From Oscillospiraceae bacterium (lineage in GTDB: Bacteria > Bacillota > Clostridia > Oscillospirales > Acutalibacteraceae), in assembly GCA_029004655.1 (NCBI GenBank), contig JAQVYP010000022.1, positions 1 to 16,800 of the forward strand: DNA of 16,800 nucleotides, read 5' to 3'. The notes beneath the pieces were generated by a model. It had not been told where the DNA came from. It saw only the letters and a list, made by a program, of their open reading frames with translations, and searched no databases. This document shows, in pieces, positions 15,254-16,800 of this stretch; within the stretch, counting starts at the first letter, position 1; every line of letters begins with the position of its first letter. Both the position numbers and the translations under genes were made by a program.

Positions 15254-15943
15254 ATGCCGATGGACAAATGGGATGCCTGCGCGTTTCCTGTGGATGAAAA
15301 GTCGCTTGAAGGGCGTGTCTGTTATGGTGGTCTTGACCTCTCGTCTTCTACCGATATAACCGCCTTTGTGCTGGTGTTCCCGCCACAAGATGAGGATGAT
15401 AAATACTGCGTTCTGCCGTACTTCTGGATACCGGAGGACAACATCGATTTGCGTGTTCGGCGCGATCATGTGAATTACGATGTGTGGAAAAAACAGGGCT
15501 TTATTCAAACCACCGAGGGCAATGTGGTGCATTACGGATTTATAGAAGCCTTTATCGAAGAACTTGGAACTAAGTACAACATCCGTGAAATCGCCTTTGA
15601 CCGCTGGGGAGCTGTTCAGATGGTACAAAACCTCGAAGGCATGGGTTTCACGGTCATTCCTTTTGGTCAGGGTTTTAAGGATATGTCTCCTCCGACCAAA
15701 GAGCTGATGAAGCTTACGCTGGAGGAGAAAATTGCCCACGGCGGCCACCCGGTATTGCGCTGGATGCTGGATAACATCTTCATCCGCACAGACCCTGCCG
15801 GAAACATCAAAGCAGATAAAGAGAAATCCACCGAGAAAATTGACGGTGCAGTCGCCACCATCATGGCGCTTGACCGTGCAATCCGGTGCGGAAACGATAC
15901 GGGCGAAAGCGTGTACAACACACGCGGACTGCTCGTTTTTTGA
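15254..15943 (+). CDS. Phage terminase large subunit, C-terminal nuclease fragment
   Basis: Large terminases pump phage DNA into procapsids with an N-terminal ATPase and cut it with a C-terminal RNase H-like nuclease. Only the latter is here. Visible nuclease acidic sites are the GGLDLSSSTD strand, IAFDRWGA, and KIDGAVATIMALDRA near the end. Similarity begins around base 15230 (VKQSVRWMPMDKWDACAF). Upstream in-frame codons back to 15152 lie antisense to the small minus-strand gene and are not terminase. The first methionine within the homologous part is at 15254 and has no RBS, so the gene is 5'-truncated and probably non-functional. No ATPase Walker A motif is found anywhere nearby. It ends 16 bases before the portal gene, the usual order in HK97-type phages. 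Confidence 0.85.
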   Translation: MPMDKWDACAFPVDEKSLEGRVCYGGLDLSSSTDITAFVLVFPPQDEDDKYCVLPYFWIPEDNIDLRVRRDHVNYDVWKKQGFIQTTEGNVVHYGFIEAFIEELGTKYNIREIAFDRWGAVQMVQNLEGMGFTVIPFGQGFKDMSPPTKELMKLTLEEKIAHGGHPVLRWMLDNIFIRTDPAGNIKADKEKSTEKIDGAVATIMALDRAIRCGNDTGESVYNTRGLLVF

Positions 15944-15959
15944 TTGGAGGTAACTGCCT

Positions 15960-16800
15960 ATGAACATCTTTAAGGGAATATTCAAAGCCCGTGACAAGCC
16001 TAAAAATCTTGGTGGCAGCACCAGCTTCTTATGGGGCGGTTCGTCCTCCGGCAAGGTTGTCAATGAGAAAACGGCCATGCAGATGACTGCGGTTTACTCC
16101 TGTGTCCGCATATTATCCGAAGCAATTGCGGGGCTGCCACTTTTCGTCTACAAATACGGCGAAGACGGAGGTAAGGACAAATATCTCGACCACCCGCTGT
16201 GGCGTGTGCTCCACGACGAGCCGAACCCGGAGATGACGTCGTTTGTTTTCCGGGAGACCATGATGAATCATCTTTTGCTGACGGGTAACGCCTATGCACA
16301 GATTATCCGCAATGCCCGTGGTGACGTGGTGGCTTTGTATCCTCTCATGCCCGACCGCATGATGGTTGACCGGGATTCGCAGGGGCGGCTATATTACCGC
16401 TACCGAAAAAGCAGTGATGACGCGCCGGAAGTCAGCAAGAATAAACCACATGATATTATCCTCGCACCGAGTGATGTGTTGCATATTCTCGGTTTGGGCT
16501 TTGACGGGCTGGTCGGCTATTCGCCCATTGCAATGGCCAAAAATGCTGTGGGGCTTGCCATCGCCGCAGAGGAATATGGTGCGAAATTCTTCGCCAACGG
16601 TGCCGCCCCAGGCGGTGTTCTCGAACACCCCGGCACATTGAAAGACCCGGAGCGCATCAGAGAAAGCTGGCAATCCACCTTCGGCGGCAGTAACAACAGC
16701 AATAAAATCGCCGTGCTTGAGGAAGGCCTCAAGTACACACCCATAGCTATATCGCCGGAACAAGCGCAGTTTTTGGAAACACGCAAGTTCCAAATAAACG
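15960..16800 (+). CDS. HK97-family phage portal protein, 3' end beyond the window
   Basis: Portal proteins form the dodecameric channel at the capsid vertex through which terminase packages DNA. ATG 15960 is preceded by TTGGAGG. The frame stays open for 280 codons to the window edge with no stop. Family signatures include TAVYSCVRILSEAIAGLPLFVY near residue 40, the DHPLWRVLHDEPNPEMTSF block, LLTGNAYAQIIRN, and GYSPIAMAKNAVGLAIAAEEYGAKFFANGA. Base composition is richer in GC than the defence genes. The gene looks intact as far as it is seen, which contrasts with the broken terminase before it. Confidence 0.93.
   Translation, partial: MNIFKGIFKARDKPKNLGGSTSFLWGGSSSGKVVNEKTAMQMTAVYSCVRILSEAIAGLPLFVYKYGEDGGKDKYLDHPLWRVLHDEPNPEMTSFVFRETMMNHLLLTGNAYAQIIRNARGDVVALYPLMPDRMMVDRDSQGRLYYRYRKSSDDAPEVSKNKPHDIILAPSDVLHILGLGFDGLVGYSPIAMAKNAVGLAIAAEEYGAKFFANGAAPGGVLEHPGTLKDPERIRESWQSTFGGSNNSNKIAVLEEGLKYTPIAISPEQAQFLETRKFQIN

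Noticed and set aside
15197..16078. 293-codon minus-strand frame opposite terminase and portal
   Set aside because: It is antisense to two clear phage genes and its composition is that of a shadow frame; only its last ~12 codons, beyond the junction, may be real.
1..16800. CRISPR array, tRNA, rRNA or insertion sequence
   Set aside because: I saw no regularly spaced repeats, cloverleaf-like gene, rRNA stretch, transposase motif or matching terminal inverted repeats.

Overview
The window looks like low-GC Bacillota (Clostridia-type) DNA. Purine-rich AGGAG ribosome binding sites precede nearly every gene, spacing is tight, and an AT-rich cargo about 14 kb long sits next to more GC-rich tailed-phage genes. 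The right end (about 15230 to the window end) is phage packaging DNA: the C-terminal nuclease half of a large terminase, then the start of an HK97-type portal gene that runs off the window. The first ~115 bases are an unidentified flank.

Between these flanks is a dense defence-type region on the + strand. First come a 5'-truncated type I restriction motor subunit (hsdR, N-terminal nuclease core missing), an HNH endonuclease, and an Mrr-family endonuclease with an EVE/PUA-like front end. The HNH and Mrr genes are translationally coupled. Next is a three-gene operon with 27-base gaps: a PLD-SF2 helicase-DUF3427 protein (5029-8163), an unrecognised 397-residue protein with a possible PIN-like nuclease motif pattern (8191-9384), and a MutT-type NUDIX hydrolase (9412-9789). 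After a ~456-base gap come a winged-helix plus DUF2971 protein (10246-11286) and a 923-residue DUF4062 (TIR-like) protein with a long helical C-terminal part (11538-14309).

The right edge (14310-15230) is a degraded minus-strand patch. It holds a possibly frameshifted short gene with a strong terminator, an inverted pair of TTTTAACGATTA motifs, and an intact 68-residue minus-strand gene with its own RBS and terminator. Upstream of that gene is what looks like the last dozen codons of another minus-strand gene, cut off where the terminase fragment begins. Both ends of the cargo therefore run through broken genes. This suggests rearrangement-driven acquisition next to a prophage, or an assembly join; the sequence alone cannot separate the two.

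No hsdM, hsdS, integrase, transposase, tRNA, rRNA or CRISPR array is visible. The best candidates for an undescribed system are the PLD-helicase-DUF3427 / PIN-like candidate / NUDIX operon and the DUF2971 / DUF4062 pair. Domain names are from recognition of motifs and family patterns; no database search was run.
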